A stretch of DNA of 64,000 nucleotides from Beroe forskalii (lineage: Eukaryota; Ctenophora; Nuda; Beroida; Beroidae): the NCBI GenBank assembly GCA_011033025.1, contig WFMF01000011.1:1116001-1180000 (forward strand), read 5' to 3'. The notes below the pieces were generated by a model. It saw only the letters and a list, made by a program, of their open reading frames with translations. It searched no databases and was not told the DNA's origin. Below, piece by piece: positions 47,258-59,300 of the stretch. The stretch's first letter is position 1; each line of letters opens with the position of its first letter. The translations under genes were made by a program, and so were the position numbers.

Positions 47258-49196
47258 TACTTCACAGAGCGCTAGAGAGAGGAGAGGAGGTCTGGGGTGG
47301 TAGAAATCCACTGTAACGAACTTGCCCACCAAGTTGTTACACAGGCGGGTTATTTGGTAGTCGGTGTGAATGGAGGTGTCAATGTCTCCTCCACACTGCG
47401 GGTCCTTGTAGTCACCCCTGAAAAGTAGGAGTAGTATACTAAGATAGTCACCCCTGAGGGTAAAGTAGTCAAGTTAAATTATACAATGTAGTCACTAGTC
47501 ACCCCTGTGGGAAAAATAGTCATTAGATAGTCAATTATATTCATCAGAGTAGTCACCCCTGGAGACATAGTGTTAGAAAGTCAGGTTAGACTGAACAATG
47601 TAGTCACCTCTGTGGCGGAAAGTAGTCATCAGATAGTCAATTGGATAAAACAGTATAGTCACCCCTGGGGGTAAAATAGTCATTGTGTTTGATAGTCATT
47701 GTCAGGCAGTAACATTAAACAATGTAGTCACTAGTCACCCCTGAAAATGGGTTAAAAGGTAGTCATTGCGTTTGAAAGTCAGGTTGAATTAAATGCTTGA
47801 ATGATATTTTCACCCCTGAACAGTGGTTAAAGTAGTCATATAATTGTATAGCCATGTAGTTTAATTAACATTGTAGTAAATACCCGTGACTGATGGTTAA
47901 GCGCTGTGATTTGAGATTTTAGCGAACTGTCGCAATGGCAGGAGAGTACAATACCATTACAAGTTCTATTTGACATCATGTCGTCACTGCAATGTCACGG
48001 ATATAGCACTGTAGCTCATGTACCCTTGTTTTAGTGTACATAGGTTACAGCCCCCGCCCTTCTTTCACTAGTATCTTAGTATATGACTTGCATATATAAC
48101 CCACCTACCATAGCTTTACCTACGTATATAACCCATCTGACCTACTGTCACTAAACCCACCTACCATAGCTTCACTAGCGTATATAACCCATCTGACCTA
48201 CTGTCACTAAACCCACCTGCCCTTGGGCCACTAGCATATTATATAGCCCATCTGACCTATTGTCACTAAACCCACCTACCATAGCTTCACTAGCGTATAT
48301 AACCCACCTGATCCAGTGTCACTATATAGACCCACCCGACGTAGTTTAACTAGCGTATATAACCCACCTGCCATAATATATAGTGTCTCTAAACCCACCG
48401 CCCCATTTTCACTAAACCCACCTGCCCTTGTGCCACTAGTATATAACCCACTTTCTGTCACTAAACCCACCTGCCCTTGTGCCACTAGTATATAACCCAC
48501 TTTCTGTCACTAAACCCACCTGCTCTTGTTTCTCTAGCGTATATAACCCACCCGATCCACAAAATCCACCGCCCCATTTTCACTAAATCCACCTTGTGCC
48601 ACCAGTATATAACCCACTTTCTGTCAGTAAACCCACCTGCCCTTGTGCCACCAGTATATAACCCACTCTGTCACTTAACCCACCTCCTCTCGTTTCACTA
48701 GTATATAACCCACTTTCTGTCACTAAACCCACCTGCTACCCTAGTGTCAGTACTCACTAAACCGACCTGCTGCCCACGTGGAGGGTAGCCCCATCCAGAT
48801 CTGAGGTGTTGTTGTCTGAGGTGAGACTCACTACTATCTTGTGGATGGTTCGGGTGTCTCCCAGCTCTACTCGCCACCAGCTGATGTAGTCAGGTCTGAA
48901 GTAGGAGACTTGTAGATTAAACTTTAAAGTAAGATAGCAGGCTAACTTTAGAGGTAACAGTTATTATAATTATGGTTCTATAGCACGAAGTTGTGCTGAT
49001 TGGTTGAAAGCCCCCGTATAAGGGGCTCGCCTTATTTGGGGAATTCTCGACTGATTCCCACATCAAACTCACTTCGTTTTACTACAGAAGCCATGGGTGT
49101 AGTTACCATCTGTCTTTCCATCGATAGCTTTCTCCGCCTTGCCAATGTGGTCTGCTGTAGTGGATTGTAACGCACTACCCGTCAAGGCTACGTCAT
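47242..49196 (-). CDS. FTP/fucolectin-like lectin domain gene, left copy (three exons)
   Basis: Exons 49073-49196, 48767-48895 and 47242-47417 with GT-AG borders and matching phases encode one F-type lectin (FTP) domain of 143 codons. Exon 1: DVALTGSALQSTTADHIGKA, then KAIDGKTDGNYTHGFCSK. Exon 2: PDYISWWRVELGDTRTIHKI, then LDGATLHVGS. Exon 3: DPQCGGDIDTSIHTDYQITR, then LALCEVQIYAHG. The order (ALQSTT, AIDG, WWRVELG, I..IVV, LDGATLHVG, LCEVQIYA) is that of fucolectin and tachylectin-4 domains, which bind fucose-type glycans in secreted or membrane proteins. Signal peptide and other domains are not visible, so the gene is partial. A possible decayed earlier FTP exon lies at about 49370-49440 (DELVARAVQGSSTE). 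Both introns' splice junctions are embedded in minisatellites. Confidence 0.85.
47411..47880 (-). repeat. Minisatellite seeded at the exon-3 acceptor, left arm
   Basis: Degenerate units of about 50-65 bases repeat TAGTCACCCCTG, which on the minus strand is CAG/GGGTGACTA, the exact acceptor and first exon bases of lectin exon 3. At least eight units are visible. Each therefore offers a 3' splice-site-like AG. Confidence 0.8.
48040..48772 (-). repeat. Minisatellite seeded at the exon-2 donor, left arm
   Basis: Units of about 45-57 bases contain AAACCCACCTGC or AACCCACCTACC; on the minus strand this is GCAG/GTGGGTTT or GGTAG/GTGGGTTT, the donor of lectin exon 2 (true site at 48765-48766, GTCGGT in this copy). 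The array runs downstream from the exon into the intron. The intervening unit text is CTAGTATATAACCCAC and similar. Confidence 0.8.
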
Positions 49197-50394
49197 CTGA
49201 AATTATAACACGGTTTATTACTTCGCCGGTTTATTACTTCGCCGGTTTATTAACCCGGTTTATCAACCCGGTTTATTACTTCGTTTATTACTTCGGTAAT
49301 AAGTAACTTATCACACTCCGCTGTTCGTCGTGCGATAAGGACCGGTAACGCACTGTCGCACTGTTCCTCGAACGATAACTTTTCATTAGTACTCTCCGTG
49401 GAACTCCCTTGCACGGCTCGTGCTACTAATTCATCGGAAATCATAACAGGGTTTATGTTTTAATTTCAATCTCAAGGGACATCCAGTTTCGATGCTTTTG
49501 GTCTGACCTCACAGTGGTTTAATGTAATGAAACTGTAAGTATATAATTCTATGGCACTGTAAAAGCAGTGTGCTGACATTGAAACTCTGGTTCCATGACG
49601 TCAGCTTCGCAAGACTGAGCTAGCAGATATTATTATTGTGAAATAGTGAGGTCAATGCATATGGATCCGCCCTGTGATGTTGCTGTTAATGTGGTAATGT
49701 TGTGCAGACTACCGTGCCTGGTTTAGCGCCTGTTTGCTTGAATGTTTCCGGTTTTGAATGTGTAAGCAGCTATCCAAGACAAGACTTAGACTTATAAATT
49801 TCCAATTATTTATGCAATTATTTAATGAAAAGAAATATAATTCCTGTATGACATATCCCGTGTCAAGCTTTCCATGAACTAAGTATATTGTAATGCTAAT
49901 ACTATTCCATTGGTAGTTACAACACAGCCCAACCTTCATGGTGAGTGAAACACATTGACACTTAGACATCATCAATTCACACCATTGTGAACCATGATAA
50001 TTACGACATTCTCCATGGTCTATTGTCTTAGTTCCCGGCGTTTAATTGTGTAATATATGGTTAATATATCTCTTGTCCGTGTTTTGTGCCATCTTCTGAA
50101 CCCATGTGTGAGTATAAAGGAGGATGATGCTGAACTCATCAGGCTTTTGTTAACTCTACAATCCCTACTCTGTTACTATCCCTACTCTGTTACTTACCAC
50201 CGCATCACTCTGTTAGACTGTTACCACCGCATTACTCTGGTATTGCCCTATTATCGCGCTTGTTATACGTCCCATTACTTCATTATAAGGACCTCCTGAC
50301 AACTGCCACTTTCATTAGACTATTCCATTGTGACTCTTCGTTCTATTCCCATAATCCCAGGTCATTTTAATATGTTGCTATGGGTTTGAGTGGT

Positions 50395-53300
50395 TTACTG
50401 GATTTTCCATGCACCAATATTTCCTTCTTTCGAAGTAATGTCGTTCATAAAGTTTCTCAAAATCTTGTCGCTTAAGTTTCTTAAAATCCCGTTTCTAAAG
50501 TTCCTAAAAACGCGGTGTGTTTTGAACTCATCGTCGTCCTTCTCGGCGTACAAGTCGTTGCTATCCCTCTCTCCCCTGTCTTGGTAGGTGAGTTCTGGGT
50601 ACACTGGAGCTTGGGTTATCATACAGCCGTCCTGCGAACTGTCCCGAGATACTCTGATAAACCCGTTCTCACCCCAATCCTCTCCCCAGCTGTGGGATGA
50701 GGGCGTTATACATTTTAGACATCGTATACATCATACATCTTTCACATTTATACATCTTGATATACATTTATATATCTTATGCATGCTATACATTTATACA
50801 TCACATACATTTATACACTTTATACATCTATGCATAAATTGTATAGTTATACTTCTTATACATATCATACATTTTATTCATCTTATACATTAAAACATTG
50901 CATACGCTATACATTTTACAGCTATTCATTTATACATCTATACACTATACATTTATACATCTAGGGTTTCCATCTAGATATTATCTAGATAAGATTATCT
51001 AGATAATTTGCAAAAAATCATTGTCTATTTATCTAGATAATTTGTACTAGATATCTAGATAAATTTCATATCCCCTTTTTGCCAAGAAATTTGTAGCTAA
51101 AATCGCCCTTTTTTCAGAAATTCGTCAATAATTGTAGGGATTTCAAGACCAAAATTTCCAATCTGTTCATTTTATACGTTTCGGGAGATTTTAAGGTATC
51201 AGGACAATTTATGGCTATGCATTAGTGGACGGACAACCTATTCTATACTTCTATATGAACATAGTTCAATTTTTAGGCCCCCAGAATCATGGGCAGGCTG
51301 TTTGGCTTCGGGCACAATCTGTTTCATTGATAATTAAACCTCTGTTAAACTGGAAATGAATAACTACAGAATTAGAAGGTGTTGTTTAAAGTATCTTATC
51401 ACATAACCTTACAAATCGTCATTTGCCATTTTAACGAAAGTTTAATACCTACTCTTAACACTCGCTATTTGCTTCCAATTTTGTTAAACTAATGACACCC
51501 TTTGGACAAAAAGTAAGCTTGTAAATATGTACGAAAGTCCCAGCTATGGTAAAGTGATTGCTTATTTGAAACTATAAAAAACCTACAAATGGTCAAAATT
51601 AAAGTTATCCATTGTAGAATCATAACTGCTAGATAGTTATGATGATTTAATACGAGGAATTTAATTTTTTTTTTTATGCATGTTATACAATTTTAGCTAT
51701 TCCAAAAAACAGGCCATCACTAGTGAGCATTTTTCCACATCTTATTTTTTTCGATGAATTATGCAAGTATTCATTGCAACTAATTGGTAGATAATGTTGT
51801 TAAGTTTGTCATGGGATTGGGAGAACTGATGTTTTATTACTGATTTCAACTCAATCAAAATGAAGAATGAATAATCTGAACTCCATTCAGAATCCAAATA
51901 TCACCATAAACTTTTGCGGTCAATATCATTCATTCTAATAACTGACAATGCAACAGAAGTTGTGCATTTCAACATTGAAAATTTTGTCAAAAAATGTGGA
52001 TAATTTTCGGATTCAAAAATTATCTAGTTTATCTAGATAATCTAGATAATGGCAAAAAAATTATCTATTTGTCTAGATAAAAGATTTCAAGTAGATAATG
52101 GAAACCCTATATACATCTTATACATCTGTAAATTTGTGCATCCATGCGTTGTATAGATCCCCAGATCCTTACACCCGTTCAGTCAGTGCATTTCTTATCA
52201 TGTGATATAAATGATATCTAAGAGTGGTAAATCCATATCCTCTGCACCTGCCTTACCTACCAATTAATAGCCACTGACAATATCTCGTCATTAAGCCGTA
52301 TTATATCCGGATTGTTTGTTTGTTGAGAATTCGAGAGCTGTTTGTCAAACATCTGTCTGGTGACTATCATTTACATTTAATCGATCCCATCTACTGTACT
52401 TTGAAAGTCAGTGAAGCTTGAAATCATTTTTTCAGTAATTGCAGGTTGTTTTGGAATCCTTTGAGCTAACTCAAATCAAGTCAGATGGTGACATTGCAAT
52501 CGGTTTTGCTTTCGTGAGCTAAGCTTCAATTTTGTTTGTCTGTTTGTTGATATCCGGTTCCAGTTCCGTCGTGTCATTTTAAATTAACCCTTGTTAAATA
52601 TCAAATTTAAACAGTTCAACTACCCTACAGTATTGTGGCATGGCTGTCGATAATTGGTATTCTATACAGTCAACAATCACAAACAGTCACAAGCATATTG
52701 GCAATGCAATTGCTTATTTTGACAGTCGCTTATTTCGACAGTCTTTATTTCGACAATGCTTATTTCGACAAGATGCTTATTTCGGCAGTACCTATTTCGG
52801 CAGTGTTTACTTCGACAGCCCATCCTATTCGCCTACTGGCGAATTAGCGACCTGATAATGTGTCACGCCATTACAGAATTGCTTCGCAATGTACGTCGTC
52901 TTAAATACATAGGTTAATTGCGATTATAAATCATTTAACGCGGTCAATCTTCCAATTAGTCCTTCCTTAAGCAGATTTTTACTTTATTAACGTCTTCCGA
53001 AACAAGTTATTTGATTTGTCACTCCTTTGTATACTACTGTTTCAACACGCCTTTAAACCATTGATCTCCGGGGGTTTCAAAAAGTGCAACGTTTTAGAAG
53101 ATAAAACACATGGCCCGGCACCCACCGTGGTATTTTGGGATTTACGACATAATAATTACAAATAATCATGTAATATTCCCTTATTCTGGAATTCAAATTT
53201 AGGATTTATCACATCAATAACAATGGATACAATAGCACGGCACCTACGACTTTCAACGCCTTGATTAACGTTTTCCAACCTGTTTTTGACCGTCCTCTTT

Positions 53301-56300
53301 CCTATAATGAGAGTCCTCTAACCTATAAGTGTTCAAGAGAGTCCTCTAACTTGTTCTTGAGAGTCCAGTAAGTCTGGGAGAGTCCTCTTACCTGTTCTTT
53401 AGAGTCCAGTAAGTCTGTGAGAGTTCTCTTACCTGTTCTTGAGAGTCCAGTAAGTCTGGGAGAGTCCTCTTACCTGTTCTTGAGAGTCCAGTAAGTCTGG
53501 GGGAGTCCTCTAACCTGTTCTTGAGAGTCCAGTAAGTCTGGGAGAGTCCTCTTACCTGTTCTTTAGAGTCCAGTAAGTCTGTGAGAGTTCTCTTACCTGT
53601 TCTTAAGAGTCCAGTAAGTCTGTGAGAGTCCTCTTACCTGTTCTTGAGAGTCCAGTAAGTCTGGGGGAGTCCTCTAACCTGTTCTTGAGCGTCCAGTAAG
53701 TCTGTGGGAGTTACCTGTTCTTGAGAGTCCAGTAAGTCTGTGAGGGTCCTCTAACCTGTTCTTTAGAGTCCAGTAAGTCTTTGAGAGTCCTCTTACCTGT
53801 TCTTGAGAGTCCAGTAAGTCTGTGAGAGTTCTCTTACCTGTTCTTGAGAGTCCAGTAAGTCTGTGAGAATCCTCTTACCTGTTCTTTAGAGTCCAGTAAG
53901 TCTGTGGGAGTTACCTGTTCTTGAGAGTCCAGTAAGTCTGTGAGGGTCCTCTAACCTGTTCTTGAGAGTCCAGTAAGTCTGGGGGAGTCTTCTTACCTGT
54001 TCTTGAGAGTCCAGTAAGTCTGTGAGAGTTCTCTAACCTGTTCTTTAGAGTCCAGTAAGTCTGGGGGAGTTCCCTTACCTGTTCTTGAGCGTCCAGTAAG
54101 TCTGTGGGAGTTACCTGTTCTTGAGAGTCCAGTAAGTCTGTGAGGGTCCTCTAACCTGTTCTTTAGAGTCCAGTAAGTCTTTGAGAGTCCTCTTACCTGT
54201 TCTTGAGAGTCCAGTAAGTCTGTGAGAGTTCTCTTACCTGTTCTTGAGAGTCCAGTAAGTCTGTGAGAATCCTCTTACCTGTTCTTTAGAGTCCAGTAAG
54301 TCTGTGGGAGTTACCTGTTCTTGAGAGTCCAGTAAGTCTGAGGGTCCTCTAACCTGTTCTTGAGAGTCCAGTAAGTCTGGGGAGTCTTCTTACCTGTTCT
54401 TGAGAGTCCAGTAAGTCTGTGAGAGTTCTCTAACCTGTTCTTTAGAGTCCAGTAAGTCTGGGGGAGTTCCCTTACCTGTTCTTGAGAGTCCAGTAAGTCT
54501 GAGAGAGTCCTCTAACCTATTCTTGAAAGTCCAGTAAGTCTGTGGGAGTTACCTGTTCTTGAGAGTCCAGTAAGTCTGGGCGAGTCCTCTAACCTGTTCT
54601 TGAGAGTCCAGTAAGTCTGAGAGAGTCCTCTTACTTGTTCTTGAGAGTCCAGTAAGTCTGTGAGAGTCCTCTTACCTGTTCTTGAGAGTCCAGTAAGTCT
54701 GGGGGAGTCCTCGTACCTGTTCTTGAGAGTCCAGTAAGTCTGGGGGAGTCCTCTAACCTGTTCTTGAGAGTCCAGTAAGTCTGTGGGAGTCCTCTTACCT
54801 GTTCTTGAGAGTCCAGTACGTCTGTGAGAGTCCTCTAACCTGTTCTTTAGAGTCCAGTAAGTCTGTGGGAGTTACCTGTTCTTGAGAGTCCAGTACGTCT
54901 GAGAGAGTCCTCTTACCTGTTCTTGAGAGTCCAGTAAGTCTGTGAGAGTCCTCTAACCTGTTCTTGAGAGTCCAGTACGTCTGTGAGAGTCCTCTTACCT
55001 GTTCTTGAGAGTCCAGTAAGTCTGAGAGAGTCTTCTTACCTGTTCTTGAGAGTCCAGTAAGTCTGAGAGAGTCCTCTTACCTGTTCTTGAGAGTCCAGTA
55101 AGTCTGAGAGAGTCCTCTTACCTGTTCTTGAGAGTCCAGTAAGTCTGAGAGAGTCCTCTTACCTGTTCTTGAGAGTCCAGTAAGTCTGTGGGAGTTACCT
55201 GTTCTTGAGAGTCCAGTAAGTCTGAGAGAGTCCTCTTACCTGTTCTTGAGAGTCCAGTAAGTCTGGGGGAGTCCTACCTGTTCTTGAGAGTCCAGTAAGT
55301 CTGGGAGAGTCTTCTTACCTGTTCTTGAGAGTCCAGTAAGTCTGGGGGAGTCCTCTTACCTGTTCTTGAGAGTCCAGTAAGTCTGAGGGAGTTACCTGTT
55401 CTTGAGAGTCCAGTAAGTCTGGGAGAGTCCTCTTACCTGTTATTGAGAGTCCAGTAAGTCTGAGGGAGTCCTCTTACCTGTTCTTGAGAGTCCAGTAAGT
55501 CTGAGAGAGTTCTCTAACCTGTTCTTGAGAGTCCAGTAAGTCTGAGGGAGTCCTCTTACCTGTTCTTGAGAGTCCAGTAAGTCTGGGAGAGTCTTCTTAC
55601 CTGTTCTTGAGAGTCCAGTAAGTCTGAGAGAGTCCTCTAATCTGTTCTTGAGAGTCCAGTAAGTCTGAGGGAGTTCCCTAACCTGTTCTTTAGAGTCCAG
55701 TAAGTCTGTGGGAGTTACCTGTTCTTGAGAGTCCAGTAAGTCTGTGGGAGTTACCTGTTCTTGAGAGTCCAGTAAGTCTGTGAGAGTCCTCTTACCTGTT
55801 CTTGAGAGTCCAGTAAGTCTGTGAGAATCCTCTTACCTGTTCTTTAGAGTCCAGTAAGTCTGAGAGAGTCCTCTTACCTGTTCTTGAGAGTCCAGTAAGT
55901 CTGGGAGAGTCCTCTAACCTGTTCTTGAGTGTCCAGTAAGTCTGTGGGAGTCCTCTTACCTGTTCTTGAGATTCCAGTAAGTCTGAGAGAGTCCTCTAAC
56001 CTGTTCTTGAGAGTCCAGTAAGTCTGTGGGAGTTACCTGTTCTTGAGAGTCCAGTAAGTCTGTGGGAGTTACCTGTTCTTGAGAGTCCAGTAAGTCTGAA
56101 AGAGTCCTCTTACCTGTTCTTGAGAGTCCAGTAAGTCTGTGAGAATCCTCTTACCTGTTCTTTAGAGTCCAGTAAGTCTGTGAGAGTTACCTGTTCTTGA
56201 GAGTCCAGTAAGTCTGAGAGAGTCCTCTTACCTGTTCTTGAGAGTCCAGTAAGTCTGGGGGAGTTACCTAACCTGTTCTTGAGAGTCCAGTAAGTCTGGG

Positions 56301-59300
56301 AGAGTCTTCTAACCTGTTTTTGAGAGTCCAGTAAGTCTGAGAGAGTCCTCTTACCTGTTCTTGAGAGTCCAGTAAGTCTGGGGGAGTTACCTAACCTGTT
56401 CTTGAGAGTCCAGTAAGTCTGGGAGAGTCTTCTAACCTGTTCTTGAGAGTCCAGTAAGTCTGGGGGAGTCCTCTTACCTGTTCTTGAGAGTCCAGTAAGT
56501 CTGGGGGAGTCCTCTTACCTGTTCTTGAGCGTCCAGTAAGTCCAGGGGTAGGTCTCTTACCTGTTCTTGAGAGTCCAGTAAGTCTGTGAGAGTCCTCTTA
56601 CCTGTTCTTGAGAGTCCAGTAAGTCTGAGAGAGTCCTCTAATCTGTTCTTGAGAGTCCAGTAAGTCTGAGGGAGTTCCCTAACCTGTTCTTTAGAGTCCA
56701 GTAAGTCTGTGGGAGTTACCTGTTCTTGAGAGTCCAGTAAGTCTGTGGGAGTTACCTGTTCTTGAGAGTCCAGTAAGTCTGGGGGAGTCCTCTTACCTGT
56801 TCTTGAGAGTCCAGTAAGTCTGGGAGTACCCCGTCATCACCATGGCGTGGTCTATGTCAGGGTTGGAAGAGGAGGGTGGACATCCCGCGAACACCCCACT
56901 CCTGAGGAAAAGGAAGATACTGAGTTCCTCATGTCTAACTTAACTCCTACCATTAGGGTCAAGGGATATTTGCTTACACATTAGTCCCTTGGCCATTGAC
57001 CAATCAGTGCACAATTCAGCTAAACTTGCAGTTTTTACTTTAATAAATGAACTACTCTTCTCATGATTTAGCTCAGGGCATATTACCTGTAAAAGAACAT
57101 GGTGGAGCCGTGAACTGCCACCGCTAGCAGTCGCTGTGAGAGTGCCCTCTCCACTGAAGCGCCGTCAGATGCCACCAACTTGAACCCTTCAAACTTCACG
57201 TTCTTCATTCCGTTAGGTGGCAACTTGTCCCGGTCACATGGCCTGTCTGGAATGACGAATGAATTTCCACAACTAAACAGGAATTAAAAGGGATTTAACA
57301 TTGATAATTAAATAATTAATTGGTCATAAATTATAGGTGCAATTCCCGACCCTTGAAATAGAATACTCACATGGTTCTATAGAACACACTCAATACATGA
57401 ATTGACCAGACGATAATAAGCGAAATTAAAAAGTCTTTGTTTTGACCCTCACCCTTGGCAACGTAAGGGTAGTCGTTGTACGTTGCTAGCCGTTTGTAGT
57501 ACTTGATGTAGTAGAAGGGTTTGTAGTGGTATCCTCCGTTACAGGAGTCATACGAGTCTCCATAGTAACAGTCTAACAGCTCCTGCGGAGTAGGAATTAG
57601 GCTGATCACGTGACAGGAGTGTATAACGCGTGATACTGCATGACATGGTAACGCGTGATATTTGGTTTTTGGCAACGCTACGCGTGATGTTCGGTAACGC
57701 GTGGCATTCGGTAGCGCGTGGTATTCGGTAGCGCGTGATATTTGGGAGCGCGTGATATGGTAACGCGTGATGTTTGTCACGCGGCGCGTGACATTGTATA
57801 ATTGGGATCAATGTTACGAGTTGTGATGTTTGATTTTGTTGCGATACTGCGAAAAATTCTCGTGATGTTATTGTACCAACGAACGCAAAATAATCCAATT
57901 TAAGTTTTATTATCACGTGATCAAAGGTGGCGGATTTTCACAAATATTGTTCTATCATCATCAACTCGACTCATCGTTAGCTGCAAAAACCGCTTACCTG
58001 CTCAGAAAACGATTTCAGGTATCCTGTGACTTGCTTATACGCTCCTTCGAATGCACCGACCTGAAATTAAAACATCAATATTCTTCTAATTTTGATGTAG
58101 CTATGGAGGTGACTCAGTTCTGATCTACAAATATTCACAATACTATTGATCTGATGATCCGCTGTCTGGTATGAAATCGGATCTCAGATAATATTGGAGT
58201 GACAAAGGCAGATCGTTGTGAATTTCAAGCAGTCTCCCGGTAGAAATATAGACAAACATTACTGAAATAATATTACAATGTTTCGCAATAATCTATACAA
58301 TTATACTCTGTGTGAAGGCACTGAGTTTCTCTTTATATCCTACTCTCCCTGCTGTCCGTGATCGAATTGCAGTGAGTCCTGAAGAGCTGTGTGTCCTTTG
58401 TTTGCCGATGAAAGAGCCAATTAAACCGGCATGGCTCGGTCAGCACTTCCTCACGGCGGATATAAAGCTTAGTTTTATTAGTTTGCGAACTTCACGGCTT
58501 CTTTCTAGGATCTTTGTGTCGTACACACTGCACCGAGAGAGGTGGTGTTTGGTTTTGTCTATTCACTGCTTTAAACCCGTCATAATATTCCGTCTACACT
58601 TCCAACTATTTCTGTCTGTTCTTTGGAAAGGTCCGGGTGAATTTATCCCGTATCCGTTGACTGAGTAGGTATACTGTAGAACGATCTCCGTTTGGGTTGC
58701 CCGAATCTCGATACTCTCAAGAGTAGCTTATGTTGGTTTGTTGTTCAACCGCTCACGGTGTGGGAACAGTGTTGTCACTTTCCAGTCTGTGTTGGCCTAA
58801 CTTATTCAGCAGGTATAGCGATCTGGCATAGGACTAAACGGCCAGTGACCATGCAATGGGTATGGTCTGGCAATACTAGATTAAACCCGTGTAATGGCAT
58901 GTGTTCAATAACAGTAATTCCAGCCTCCCTGACCTTATTATGGGTTGCCGCTGATTCTCTATTCTCAACTTACCGCTGAGAAGGTCCAACAGGAACCACA
59001 GGCGTGCTGGTTCTTCACGGGGGTCACAATCCCTGACGTTCTGTGGTCCACCTGACAGGAGTTATATTGATTGAGTTAAAACTTGAGTTATAACTCGAGT
59101 TAACTTGGTTGAGTTAAAACTTGAGTTAGAACTTTAATTAACTTGGTTGAGTTAAAACTTCAGTTACGGCGTTACGCTGCTCTAAGTTAGATTTGAGCAG
59201 AGTGTTGCTTATTCTTTAATCTCCTGTACTAAGGGATCGTTCACATATTACGTAATCACCAAGGGGGAGGGGGTTTCCGAATGATTACGTTACATGTTAT

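Larger units (their letters stand above)
46669..50058. repeat. Inverted duplication, left arm
   Basis: Reverse complement of about 60147-64000. Matching anchors run from TAATTGTTCGATTACACC at the outer side to CCCGGCGTTTAATTGTG at the inner side. All three lectin exons pair one to one (124, 129 and 176 bases in both arms). The right arm is longer because it carries extra foldback elements. The spacer of about 10 kb holds the cysteine protease gene. The window ends inside the right arm, so the full extent is unknown. Confidence 0.93.

Noticed and set aside
53290-56824. Resemblance to a CRISPR array
   Set aside because: Units are contiguous and related throughout with no unique spacers, the unit is derived from the adjacent exon, and the genome is eukaryotic.
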